Source: Acidobacteriota bacterium (GTDB lineage: Bacteria > Acidobacteriota > Blastocatellia > Pyrinomonadales > Pyrinomonadaceae). From it: a DNA stretch of 64,000 nt. The stretch is from contig CP065000.1 in NCBI GenBank assembly GCA_016700075.1, forward strand, positions 2,728,001 through 2,792,000, read 5' to 3'. Position numbers and translations under genes: made by a program. This document shows positions 50,977-59,216 of this stretch, one piece after another; positions within the stretch are counted from its first letter, which is position 1; every line of letters begins with the position of its first letter. The notes under the pieces were generated by a model. The model worked only from the letters and a program-made list of their open reading frames with translations, did not search any database and was not told the DNA's origin.

Positions 50977-51306
50977 GTGGACGAAATACAATGGGAACCA
51001 ATGCCGATACTGAAAAAACGCGAGATCGAGAATCTCGAACAGATGACCACGGAGGAACTGCGGACGTTTCTCGAAAGCCTTCCCGCAGGTCAGGCGACGA
51101 TAGGTTACTTACTCGATTTCGTGGAAGATGAACTGTACGAGAACGAGTGCAATCACAGCCTGCAGTATTCGATGCGGTTCATGATGGACAACGGGCTCGA
51201 TTTCGGTAAAGTAACAAGTTGGCTGAACAACAATGGAGGTTATTGCGACTGCAAGGTAATGGAACAGATCGCCCCTGTTTGGCGAAGAAAGTTTGGCGAT
51301 GATTGA
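50977..51306 (+). CDS. DUF2695-type small protein
   Basis: A small protein of up to 109 residues. The C-terminal ~60 residues match DUF2695: NECNHSLQYSMRFMMDNGLDFGKVTSW and NNNGGYCDCKVMEQI. The Cys-x-His and Cys-x-Cys could bind metal. The start is not certain: GTG 50977 gives MDEIQWEPMPILKK; ATG 51001 gives MPILKKREIENLEQ. No clear ribosome binding site supports either. No signal peptide. It lies in a gap after the divergent NHL gene and before a secreted protein. Function unknown. Confidence 0.75.
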   Translation: MDEIQWEPMPILKKREIENLEQMTTEELRTFLESLPAGQATIGYLLDFVEDELYENECNHSLQYSMRFMMDNGLDFGKVTSWLNNNGGYCDCKVMEQIAPVWRRKFGDD

Positions 51307-51321
51307 GGAGACAAACCATTT

Positions 51322-51846
51322 ATGAGAATACTGACCACTTTGCTTTTTCTCGCTCTTACAGTTTCGGCTTTTGGGCAATCAGCTGGCACGACAAAGATAA
51401 AGGTGTTTTTTCTGAATGAGAAAGACGATCCGAATATCGAGGACTGCACGGCGGTCAAGCCAACGGTCAGGGAAATTCCTAAGACTGCCGGCATTGCCCG
51501 TGCGGCACTGCTCGAACTTTTCAAAGGCGTAAATGCCGACGAAAAAGCGAAAGGATTCGTTTCGTTCGAACCGGAAAGCACTTCAGGCATTTTGAAGGGG
51601 CTGAACATCAAGAACCGCGTCGCGTTCGTGAACTTTGACGATGTCGTTTACGAAAAGCTCGGCAATGCGACCACCAGTTGCGGCAGCGGCTTTTTCACGA
51701 GTATCGAGAAGACATTGAAGCAGTTTCCGTCGATCCGTAAAGTTGTCTATGCTGTCGAAGGAGACACTGAGGGATTTTACGAATGGGTACAGGTCGGCGA
51801 ATGTCCGCATGGAAAACGGCTTTGCTCGAAAGCTAATTTTCGCTAA
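51322..51846 (+). CDS. Secreted GerMN-like protein
   Basis: A 174-residue exported protein. The signal peptide is MRILTTLLFLALTVSAFG. The mature part has the GerMN-domain pattern: TKIKVFFLNEKDDPNIEDCTAVKPTVREIPKTAGIARAALLELFKG, then NIKNRVAFVNFDD, and a helix GFFTSIEKTLKQFPSIRKVVYAVEG. GerMN domains occur in envelope lipoproteins and spore proteins of unknown function; no sporulation is implied. Two cysteine pairs (EDCTAV, TTSCGSG, GECPHGKRLCS) could form disulfides. GAGGAG sits about 11 bases before the start. It abuts uvrA, which ends on the opposite strand. Confidence 0.8.
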   Translation: MRILTTLLFLALTVSAFGQSAGTTKIKVFFLNEKDDPNIEDCTAVKPTVREIPKTAGIARAALLELFKGVNADEKAKGFVSFEPESTSGILKGLNIKNRVAFVNFDDVVYEKLGNATTSCGSGFFTSIEKTLKQFPSIRKVVYAVEGDTEGFYEWVQVGECPHGKRLCSKANFR

Positions 51847-54657
51847 TCAATTTAGAACTTCTTTGAGAAAGCGTCCCGTATGAGACGCGGGCTCTCTTGC
51901 GATCTTTTCCGGCGGCCCGATAGCTACGAGCTCACCGCCGCCTACACCGCCTTCCGGGCCAAGGTCGATGACCCAATCGGCCGTCTTTATTACGTCCAAA
52001 TTGTGCTCGATGACGATGAGACTTGCCCCGTTATCGAGCAATGCTCGAAACGCCGAAAGCAGCTTGTTGATATCGTCGAAGTGCAGTCCTGTCGTCGGCT
52101 CATCAAAGATGAAAAGCGTATTCGCCTTTCCGGTCTGCGCCATATGCGACGCGAGTTTCACACGCTGTGCCTCGCCGCCCGAGAGCGTGGTCGCCGACTG
52201 GCCGAGACGCAGGTAGCCAAGTCCGACCGCATCGAGCAATTTCAGACGCGACTGCAGTTTTTTCGAATCCTTAAAAAAGACGATGGCTTCACGGACCGTC
52301 AGATCCAGAGCTTCCGCAATGTTCTTTCCTTTGAATCTTACGTTAAGGATGTCTTCGCGAAAACGTGTGCCGCGGCAGTCATCGCACGTTAGCTCGACGT
52401 CGGCAAGGAACTGCATTTCGACCGTCACTGTGCCGCTGCCCTGACACACTTCACAGCGTCCGCCGGGTACATTGAAAGAAAAGTGCGACGCCGTAAAACC
52501 TTTTGCCTTTGCTCCCTGTGTGCCTGAAAAGATCTCGCGGATCACATCATAGGCTTTCACGTAAGTTACGGGATTTGAGCGCGGCGTCCTGCCGATAGGC
52601 GATTGATCGACTAGCACGATATCGTCGATGGGGTCGCCGCCCGTTATCTCTTTGAAAAGCCCCACATGGCCGGTCCAATCGCCGCGCTGTTTTTTCAGCC
52701 CGGCATACAAAATGTCGTGGACAAGGGTCGATTTGCCGGAGCCCGAAACTCCGGTAATGCATGTCAAAAGCCCGAGCGGAATATCGACATCGACGCCTTT
52801 CAGGTTATGCTCTCGGGCGCCGGTTATGCGGATCTTATCTTTGCCGGGCTTTCGCCGCGATTGGGGTACTTTGACGCTCATCTCGCCTCGGAGGTATTTG
52901 CCGGTCAAAGAATCAGGCGATTTCAATAATTCCGCTTTGCTGCCTTCGAAAACCACTGTGCCGCCGATTTCACCCGCCAACGGGCCGATGTCGATTAGGT
53001 GGTCCGCGGCGTTCATCGTATCGATGTCGTGTTCGACTACTAGCAGGGTATTTCCGATGTCGCGCAGGCCTTCCAAAATGCGGATCAACCTCGTATTATC
53101 ACGCGGGTGAAGACCGATGCTCGGCTCGTCGAGAACGTATAGCGTCCCGACAAGCAATGAGCCGAGGTTCGTTGCAAGTTGAATTCTCTGTGCTTCACCG
53201 CCGGAAAGCGTTGATGCCAAACGGCTTAGCGTAAGATAGTCGAGTCCGACATCTACCAGGAATTTCAAGCGGCGGCGTATTTCGAGAAGCAGCTTTTCGG
53301 CGATCTTTGCCCTTTCCGCATCAAACTCCAGGCTGTCAAAGAATGCCGCCGCATCGGTGATCGACATATCCAAAATATCGGATAGGGAACGGCCGCCGAC
53401 CTTGACATCACGTGCTTCGCGACGAAGGCGCGATCCGCCGCAGTCGGGGCATTTTGTATAGCCGCGATATTTTGCAAGAAATACGCGAACGTGGAGTTTG
53501 TATTTCTTGGTCTCCAGCCATTCAAAGAACCCTTTCACACCGCGCCAGCCGTCTTCGCCGTCGATTATCCAACGCTGATGAAATTCCGGCAGATCCGCGA
53601 ACGCAGCTTTCGTGTCGATGCCGACGGATGCTGCATATTTCAGAAGTTCTTTCTGTGCCCAACTGTGTTGCGGACGAGTAAATGGCTCAATGGCACCTTC
53701 ATTGATCGATTTGAGCCGATCGGGAATGACGAGGCCATAATCAACGCCGATGGTGTTGCCGAATCCCTGACACGTCGGACACGCACCATAAGGCGAATTG
53801 AAACTGAATAACTGCGGATCGGGCTCATCGTATTGTGTCCCGTCGTTCTTACACAGAAAACGGTCGGAGAAGCGCAACCGACTGCCGCCGTCTGCCGTGA
53901 TGATCACTGCCTCATGGCCTTCGCGAAAGCACATCTCGAGAGAATCGACAAGACTTTGACGAATGTCCGGCGATGACTTTAGCCGGTCGACCAGGACGTA
54001 CGTTTCGTTGAGATCATTGAACGCGTAATCCTCAGGTTTCGTAAGCTCGATCGTCTCGCCATTGCGGTAAAGCCGCGAAAACCCCTGCTGCAATAGCGAG
54101 ATGAGAGCGGCCTTAACGCTGAGGCCTGTCGTACTTTTCTTTGATCGCGGTTTTGCCGAGTGCTCAATGGTGTGGACCGAAAAGAGCACATAAAAACGCG
54201 TGCCGTCTTCGAGCTTCGTAAGCGTGTCTTCTCCGGCTGATTCAGGTGAATCCTTCTTCACTTCCTGACCGCACTGATAACAGATCGTCGTGCCGGCACG
54301 CGAATAAAGCAGACGTAGGTAATCGTAGATCTCCGTCTGCGTGGCAACCGTCGAACGCGGATTACGCGTGGAGTTCTTTTGCCGTATTGCGATCGCCGGT
54401 GCGAGGCCGGTTATCTCGTCCACATCCGGCTTATCCATCCGTTCCAGAAACTGGCGTGCATAGGCTGACAGAGATTCGACGTATCGGCGTTGGCCTTCGG
54501 CATAGACGGTGTCAAAGGCAAGGCTGGATTTTCCCGAGCCGGAAACGCCAGTAACAACCGTTAAGCTGTTGAAAGGAATGGAAACGCTGATGTTCTTGAG
54601 ATTGTGAACGCGGGCACCGCGAACCTTCATTGATGCAAGTTTCTTTGCAGGCCGCAT
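51847..54657 (-). CDS. uvrA: Excinuclease ABC subunit A
   Basis: A 936-residue DNA damage-recognition ATPase of nucleotide excision repair. Two ABC modules are complete: TGVSGSGKSSLAFDTVYAEG and LSGGEAQRIQLATNLGS in the first, TGVSGSGKSTLVHDILY and LSGGEAQRVKLASHM in the second. Zinc-binding cysteines are seen in YTKCPDCGGSRL and RCEVCQGSGTVTVEM with LTCDDCRGTRF. The start is ATG 54657, preceded by GAGGAAG; a longer frame to 54729 adds unlike residues. The length is near the usual 940. It acts with UvrB and UvrC, not encoded here. Confidence 0.96.
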   Translation of the reverse strand: MRPAKKLASMKVRGARVHNLKNISVSIPFNSLTVVTGVSGSGKSSLAFDTVYAEGQRRYVESLSAYARQFLERMDKPDVDEITGLAPAIAIRQKNSTRNPRSTVATQTEIYDYLRLLYSRAGTTICYQCGQEVKKDSPESAGEDTLTKLEDGTRFYVLFSVHTIEHSAKPRSKKSTTGLSVKAALISLLQQGFSRLYRNGETIELTKPEDYAFNDLNETYVLVDRLKSSPDIRQSLVDSLEMCFREGHEAVIITADGGSRLRFSDRFLCKNDGTQYDEPDPQLFSFNSPYGACPTCQGFGNTIGVDYGLVIPDRLKSINEGAIEPFTRPQHSWAQKELLKYAASVGIDTKAAFADLPEFHQRWIIDGEDGWRGVKGFFEWLETKKYKLHVRVFLAKYRGYTKCPDCGGSRLRREARDVKVGGRSLSDILDMSITDAAAFFDSLEFDAERAKIAEKLLLEIRRRLKFLVDVGLDYLTLSRLASTLSGGEAQRIQLATNLGSLLVGTLYVLDEPSIGLHPRDNTRLIRILEGLRDIGNTLLVVEHDIDTMNAADHLIDIGPLAGEIGGTVVFEGSKAELLKSPDSLTGKYLRGEMSVKVPQSRRKPGKDKIRITGAREHNLKGVDVDIPLGLLTCITGVSGSGKSTLVHDILYAGLKKQRGDWTGHVGLFKEITGGDPIDDIVLVDQSPIGRTPRSNPVTYVKAYDVIREIFSGTQGAKAKGFTASHFSFNVPGGRCEVCQGSGTVTVEMQFLADVELTCDDCRGTRFREDILNVRFKGKNIAEALDLTVREAIVFFKDSKKLQSRLKLLDAVGLGYLRLGQSATTLSGGEAQRVKLASHMAQTGKANTLFIFDEPTTGLHFDDINKLLSAFRALLDNGASLIVIEHNLDVIKTADWVIDLGPEGGVGGGELVAIGPPEKIAREPASHTGRFLKEVLN

Positions 54658-54941
54658 AGTGATCTGCTTCCTCACACGGAGAAACCCAAATGATAACACG
54701 ACGGTGCTGATGGTTAAAATATCCCGCATTTCTACTTGGTATGCTTGACCTAAGTCATAAGAAAATCAATAATTTAGTTACTGACATTGGCCTGAATCGG
54801 CTTTTGTGGTCATTTCGCTTGCAAATGCTAGCTTCTAGATAGAGCTGCCCTCCCCGTCGGCATCCCCGATCGGCCGCGATATCCAATACTAAATCCTGTT
54901 GTTTATTTTATCCTGTTGATTTAAAAGGGAGTTGTGTACTT

Positions 54942-55451
54942 ATGCGCAGAAAAGCCCCAAGGGCAATTAATGAGAATAAGGTGGTTCAAGAGATCAATGA
55001 TGAGACCTTGATCTATGATATCGGGTCACACCGGGCCTACTGTTTGAATACGGTCTCGTCGATCGTCTGGCGAAATTGCAATGGCCAAAATGATACTGAG
55101 GCAATTGCAAGAATATTGACCGAAAGATTGAGGTCTGAAGTGCCGGACGAAATGGTTTGGCTTGCATTGGATCAGCTTGAAAAAGCAGAGCTTGTTGATT
55201 CCGCTGGTCAGATTCCGGCGGCACTTACATCCGTGTCTCGTCGCGAGGCGATTCGCAGGGTCGGCTTGGCATCGGCGGTGGCATTGCCTATGGTTGCCTC
55301 CCTTGTGGCTCCGCCCGCGGCCAGTGCTCAGTCCTGTATCGCTAATAACGGGACTTGTACTGCAAGCTCGCAGTGCTGCAGCAACTGCTGCAAAAACGTG
55401 GGCGGCGGTATCAACGAATGTAAGCCGGGCGGCGGTGCGTGTCTGCCATAA
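54942..55451 (+). CDS. PqqD-like domain, internal Tat signal and 8-Cys tail
   Basis: A 169-residue protein in three parts. Residues ~8-88 match PqqD/RRE-like domains (ETLIYDIGSHRAYCLNTVSSIVW, TEAIARILTERL, MVWLALDQLEKAELV). Residues ~97-129 are a twin-arginine signal, SVSRREAIRRVGLA with R100-R101, then a hydrophobic stretch and PPAASA with cleavage expected after Ala129. The remaining 40 residues hold eight cysteines (132, 139, 145, 146, 149, 150, 160, 167) in the order C-C-CC-CC-C-C and Gly/Asn-rich loops. The start ATG is preceded by AAGGGAG ten bases upstream. No radical SAM, peptidase or transporter is adjacent. The likely product is a disulfide-rich exported peptide; the role is unknown. 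Confidence 0.85.
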   Translation: MRRKAPRAINENKVVQEINDETLIYDIGSHRAYCLNTVSSIVWRNCNGQNDTEAIARILTERLRSEVPDEMVWLALDQLEKAELVDSAGQIPAALTSVSRREAIRRVGLASAVALPMVASLVAPPAASAQSCIANNGTCTASSQCCSNCCKNVGGGINECKPGGGACLP

Positions 55452-55458
55452 AGGGAAG

Positions 55459-55728
55459 TCACCAACGCGGATCAGGCGTAAGGAAATTAGTGCGCCAATC
55501 GGGCAGCTCACCGCAGATCAAATAAAAAAGGGTTCGCGTTTTCGCCACCTCGGTATCGGGGTGGCGAAATATTTTGTATGTCCTGCCTCGTCGGCTTTCT
55601 ACGCTGATCGAAACACGCTCATCGCCGATTCGTGAGATCGCGGCATTCCGCCACTCGGTCTTCGCTCGAACGAGAAGGCGCCCCCCGAGCGGCAGATCGC
55701 TTAGTCTTAAAGTTTCGGCAGGTTCCAC
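55459..55728 (-). CDS. Small protein of unknown function overlapping the L,D-transpeptidase end
   Basis: An 89-residue basic protein with no signal peptide. It is beta-rich (RLSDLPLGGRLLVRAKTEWRNAAISRIGDERVSISVESRRGRTYKIFR), a pattern that would fit a small Sm/SH3-like barrel, but no family is certain. Its start lies 22 bases inside the end of the L,D-transpeptidase gene on the same strand, which suggests translational coupling. The stop is near the end of the PqqD-like gene on the other strand. Coding is likely but less sure than its neighbours. Confidence 0.55.
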   Translation of the reverse strand: MEPAETLRLSDLPLGGRLLVRAKTEWRNAAISRIGDERVSISVESRRGRTYKIFRHPDTEVAKTRTLFYLICGELPDWRTNFLTPDPRW

Positions 55729-56465
55729 GCCTTTCTGTAACGCTTAAATTCGGATTCCGGTAACTGAACCAAATAGGGATTCTTTTCATTGTCGAGCCAC
55801 GAAACGACCCGTTCGACATTTCGGCGCTCCATCGAGGTGCATCCGCTGGTAGGCGTTGCGGCATCTTTCCATACGTGCAGAAAGATGCAAGAACCATTGC
55901 CTGCAACTACGGGATACGTGTTGTACGCAACAAAAGCCCCAAGCCCATATTCCTCAACGTATTCGAGCATCTTTTCCGACGACTTCCAATCGCAATTGCC
56001 GACCTTCATTCTTTCTACGATCTTGTTGTAGTGGCTTGAACGCGGGTCGTCAACACATTCAGTGTCGCGAACGACCTTGATATAGGGAAAGGCTAATTGC
56101 TCCGGCTTCGATGCGGTTCCAAAGGCAAACGTAACCGGGAAAAGTCCTGCGGGTGATCTGCCATCACCCTCTTTTTTGAACTCGGAAACTTTTTCCGGAG
56201 CCGAGTCCTGTGCCCACGCCATTCCGCTGCGTCCCAAAAGGACAGGGAATTTATCGCCGACACGTTTCCAGCCTGCTTTTGCACTTGCACGTTCGAAAAG
56301 AGCTGCCGTGCCTGATGTGGAGTCCCACTTTTTCGAGGTTACGACGACAGCCTGCCGAGCTTCCGGGAACGGGACCTTGACGGGCGACGGCGTCGGAGAT
56401 TTGGTCTGGCCGAAGACCGTTGCAGAAAGCAGCAGAAAAAGAAACGAAGTTGCAAAAACTCTCAT
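55707..56465 (-). CDS. Exported L,D-transpeptidase (YkuD-like)
   Basis: A 252-residue exported protein. The signal peptide MRVFATSFLFLLLSATVFG is followed by a Pro/Ser linker. The catalytic part is of the YkuD/ErfK type: SEFKKEGDGRSPAGLFPV, then CIFLHVWKDAATPTSGCTSMER, with His and Cys (GCTSM) replacing the more common HGC pattern, as in COG3786-like members. It probably cross-links or anchors peptidoglycan peptides. ATG 56465 follows the M50B stop by one base; a longer frame would overlap that gene. The upstream M50B and the 89-residue gene at its end suggest one operon. Confidence 0.86.
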   Translation of the reverse strand: MRVFATSFLFLLLSATVFGQTKSPTPSPVKVPFPEARQAVVVTSKKWDSTSGTAALFERASAKAGWKRVGDKFPVLLGRSGMAWAQDSAPEKVSEFKKEGDGRSPAGLFPVTFAFGTASKPEQLAFPYIKVVRDTECVDDPRSSHYNKIVERMKVGNCDWKSSEKMLEYVEEYGLGAFVAYNTYPVVAGNGSCIFLHVWKDAATPTSGCTSMERRNVERVVSWLDNEKNPYLVQLPESEFKRYRKAWNLPKL

Positions 56466-56466
56466 G

Positions 56467-57258
56467 TCAATCGTTGAACAGCAGGTCGGGTGATTTTCCT
56501 TTCTTGACCGCATAGATGCGGATACCGACAAAAATGATCGCCGCCGAAATGCCGAACCAAAGAACCGCCCATACCACTGCCGGAATGCCCGTCGCTGCTG
56601 CCATATTTGCCGCGTCGGAATGAGTATCCGTGAATGACGCGATAAAGAACAGATCCACGATGCTGAACATAGCGTTCAAAAGACACTGCACAGCAAGGAA
56701 CGCAAGAGCGAAATTTGCCCATTTCGGCGCAGCGAATTTCGCGATCAAAAACAGTGCTGCGGCCAAAAAGGCTCCGGAAATAAGCGTAAAAAACACGCCG
56801 CCGACGGTGACGGTCGCAAAAAAGCTGAAGATCGGGGCGAACAAACCGAAAAGCACTGTCAGGACCGCGACGAATCCGGCAGAACCGTAAAGAGCTATCC
56901 GCGAGTTGAAGCCGTAACGCAACCAAGCGAGTAGCCCGGCGCCGAAGATCGTGGTGCCGAGATATCCCGCACTCGATATGAAAAGAGGTGCAACCCAGCC
57001 CGTCGCCTGCGAAAAGACAGCTCCGCTAGCGTCCGGAGCTACTGTCATGCTTTGCACCGAGTTGCCGGTTACGAGCGTCGCCAAAACGTGTCCGCCCTCA
57101 TGAACGAATGTCGCAAACAGCTGAAGCGGATACAGAAAGTAGTTCACGAAAGGCAGGAACATAGACAGTATCCAAAGACCGATGCTCGCTGCGATGGCGA
57201 ACAAAAGCAATGAGACCTGAGGCTCTGCGTCGCGGGCGACCTGATATTTTGTCAGCAT
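56467..57258 (-). CDS. M50B-type membrane metalloprotease
   Basis: A 263-residue integral membrane protein with about seven hydrophobic spans. The metal motif HEGGH in FATFVHEGGHVLATLVTG (about residue 53) is an HExxH-like zinc site. SSAGYLGTTIFGAGL gives the conserved Gly-rich element of the M50B family. An Asp in IVDLFFIASFTD may be the third ligand. Such proteases cut within membranes, often releasing anti-sigma factors or signals; the substrate is unknown. It is the first gene of a group with the L,D-transpeptidase (one base between them). moaC ends upstream on the same strand. Confidence 0.87.
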   Translation of the reverse strand: MLTKYQVARDAEPQVSLLLFAIAASIGLWILSMFLPFVNYFLYPLQLFATFVHEGGHVLATLVTGNSVQSMTVAPDASGAVFSQATGWVAPLFISSAGYLGTTIFGAGLLAWLRYGFNSRIALYGSAGFVAVLTVLFGLFAPIFSFFATVTVGGVFFTLISGAFLAAALFLIAKFAAPKWANFALAFLAVQCLLNAMFSIVDLFFIASFTDTHSDAANMAAATGIPAVVWAVLWFGISAAIIFVGIRIYAVKKGKSPDLLFND

Positions 57259-57299
57259 AAATTCCCCCCTTTTTTCCTGCCTATGATCTACGAACCAGT

Positions 57300-57773
57300 T
57301 TAACGCAAAGTTCGTTCATAGTCCTCTTTTCCGCCGGTCTTTGACTCAAGCCGAATGTCCGTGATGACAATATCTTTCTGCACAGCCTTGCACATATCGT
57401 AGATGGTCAAAGCGGCGACCGAAACTGCGGTCAAGGCTTCCATTTCGACGCCGGTCTGTGCATTTGTGATGGCTTCGCCGCGGAGTTCGATGCCTCGATC
57501 CGTGAATTCGGCGTCGATATTGACCTTGGAAAGAGCGATCTGATGGCAAAGCGGTATCAGGTCAGAGGTCCTCTTCGCTGCCATGATGCCGGCTATTCGA
57601 GCAATTTCTATCGGCTCGCCTTTTGGGTTCGATCTATCCCGCAGCTTAGCGATGGTTTCCTGCGAAAGGAGCACTCTGCCGGAGGCAACGGCTCGGCGAA
57701 CGGTCCATTCTTTGGCCGATACGTCCACCATCTTTATCTTTCCGGCCTCATCAAAATGCGAAAGTTCGGACAT
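57300..57773 (-). CDS. moaC: Cyclic pyranopterin monophosphate synthase
   Basis: A 157-residue enzyme of molybdenum cofactor synthesis, acting after MoaA. Motifs are MSELSHFDEAGKIKMVDVSAKEWTVRRAVASG, GIMAAKRTSDLIPLCHQIALS (catalytic Lys and His), GVEMEALTAVSVAALTIYDMCKAV and KTGGKEDYER near the end, all diagnostic. ATG 57773 starts the family consensus; a longer frame to 57821 adds an unrelated leader. moeA is found a gene away at 59197. moaA is not in the window. Confidence 0.95.
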   Translation of the reverse strand: MSELSHFDEAGKIKMVDVSAKEWTVRRAVASGRVLLSQETIAKLRDRSNPKGEPIEIARIAGIMAAKRTSDLIPLCHQIALSKVNIDAEFTDRGIELRGEAITNAQTGVEMEALTAVSVAALTIYDMCKAVQKDIVITDIRLESKTGGKEDYERTLR

Positions 57774-57911
57774 ATGATGATCATTCTCCCAATAAAGCGC
57801 CGTGCGCTCAATTTCAGACAAATGCGATACCTAACATACTATAGCCAAGACGCAGATGTTTCGAACAGCAACCGCTTTATTTTGGTGAGGCCTATTTAGC
57901 AAAGGACGGAT

Positions 57912-59216
57912 TTGAAGAAGTTTTTCCTTAAATACATCACGATCTTTCGGGTACTTGCGGTCGCGGCGACGCTGATCGTGGTCGTCAGTTCGAGCAGCAA
58001 GATGATCCGAAGCCCGCTGGCGAAAGGCGACACATCGGTTTACCTGCACGCCGCCGAGGTCATATTGAATGGCGGAAACATCTACGCTACCACGCAGATA
58101 CCTGCTGAGCAGGGCGGATCGTATTATCTGTACCTTCCGCTGCTTGCGATACTGTTCGTTCCGTTCACGTTTCTGCCGATAAATATCTCCATTGTCTTGT
58201 GGACGCTTATCAATGTTCTGCTGGTCTTTTGGTCCGTAAAGACATTTTACGAGGCGATGACCGGACACCGGTTCTTTGACCTGACAACTGTTGAGCGATG
58301 GGTGATGATGGGCATCCCCATTCTGTTAACGCTCCGCTATCTGCTTCACAACCTTTCATACGGACAGGTCAACATACTCATCCTCGCGATGCTGGTCTTG
58401 GCGCTCAAATACGGCCGCCGGGAACATGGGATATTACAGGGAATATGGGCAGGGCTTGCGGGTATCGTCAAGGTCACGGCGGTGCCATTCATGTTCTGGC
58501 TGTTCATCAAAGAAGGCCTAAAGACAAAAGCGGGTCTCTTTGCGGGGGTCCTTTTGGGGGCAGTCTTGATCCCGAGCCTCGTTGTCGGCTTCGGCGTGAA
58601 TTTGGACTACGTTGCGTATTGGCTGAACAACATCGTCCTGAGCGATTCTCTAACGGCTTCGCATGTTCCTGGCTCGATAAACACATCGGTCACAGCTGTT
58701 TTGAACAGATTGTTCGGCAACGAGCCGGCGATGAACTTGAACGGCATGCCGATATATTTCACGCTGGTCAACCTGTCGCCTGCGGCATTGTCTTTTCTTT
58801 CAAAAGCGTCCCAACTGCTGGTTCTTGCCACACTTGGTTATTACGCTTTCAGGTTTCGAAAGAGTGACGACCTCTATTCCCGATGGGGCGGAGCCGCATT
58901 TGCATTCACGATGATCCCGCTTTTCGCTCCGACGGCACAGAAACACTATTTCGTCGTTCTGCTTCCCGCGTATGTGTTTTCGGTTTACGTCTGGCATTTT
59001 GTTGGCAATCGGGACAAGTGGTTTCGCGGCTTGGTTGCGGCTTCGGCGGCGATCGCGGGGCTTGGATTACAGGAGCTGTTGGGCGAAACGGTCTCGGATG
59101 CGATGTTCGCGGCGGGAGCTTTGCCGCTCGGGACGATGCTTTTGGCCGCCGCAATATTTCGAGCTGCTCAAAATGGAATACTCGCAAATGAGCCGATTAC
59201 AGATACAGTATCTTGA
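57912..59216 (+). CDS. GT87/DUF2029-type membrane glycosyltransferase-like protein
   Basis: A 434-residue multi-pass membrane protein with about ten transmembrane spans. The first external loop has KGDTSVYLHAAEVILNGGNIY, with the Asp near residue 40 expected in GT-C enzymes of the DUF2029 (alpha-mannosyltransferase-like) family. HNLSYGQVNILILAMLVLAL and KVTAVPFMFWLF are typical of that family. It probably transfers a sugar from a polyprenyl-linked donor. The start is TTG 57912. The last 20 bases overlap the end of moeA on the opposite strand. Confidence 0.83.
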   Translation: MKKFFLKYITIFRVLAVAATLIVVVSSSSKMIRSPLAKGDTSVYLHAAEVILNGGNIYATTQIPAEQGGSYYLYLPLLAILFVPFTFLPINISIVLWTLINVLLVFWSVKTFYEAMTGHRFFDLTTVERWVMMGIPILLTLRYLLHNLSYGQVNILILAMLVLALKYGRREHGILQGIWAGLAGIVKVTAVPFMFWLFIKEGLKTKAGLFAGVLLGAVLIPSLVVGFGVNLDYVAYWLNNIVLSDSLTASHVPGSINTSVTAVLNRLFGNEPAMNLNGMPIYFTLVNLSPAALSFLSKASQLLVLATLGYYAFRFRKSDDLYSRWGGAAFAFTMIPLFAPTAQKHYFVVLLPAYVFSVYVWHFVGNRDKWFRGLVAASAAIAGLGLQELLGETVSDAMFAAGALPLGTMLLAAAIFRAAQNGILANEPITDTVS

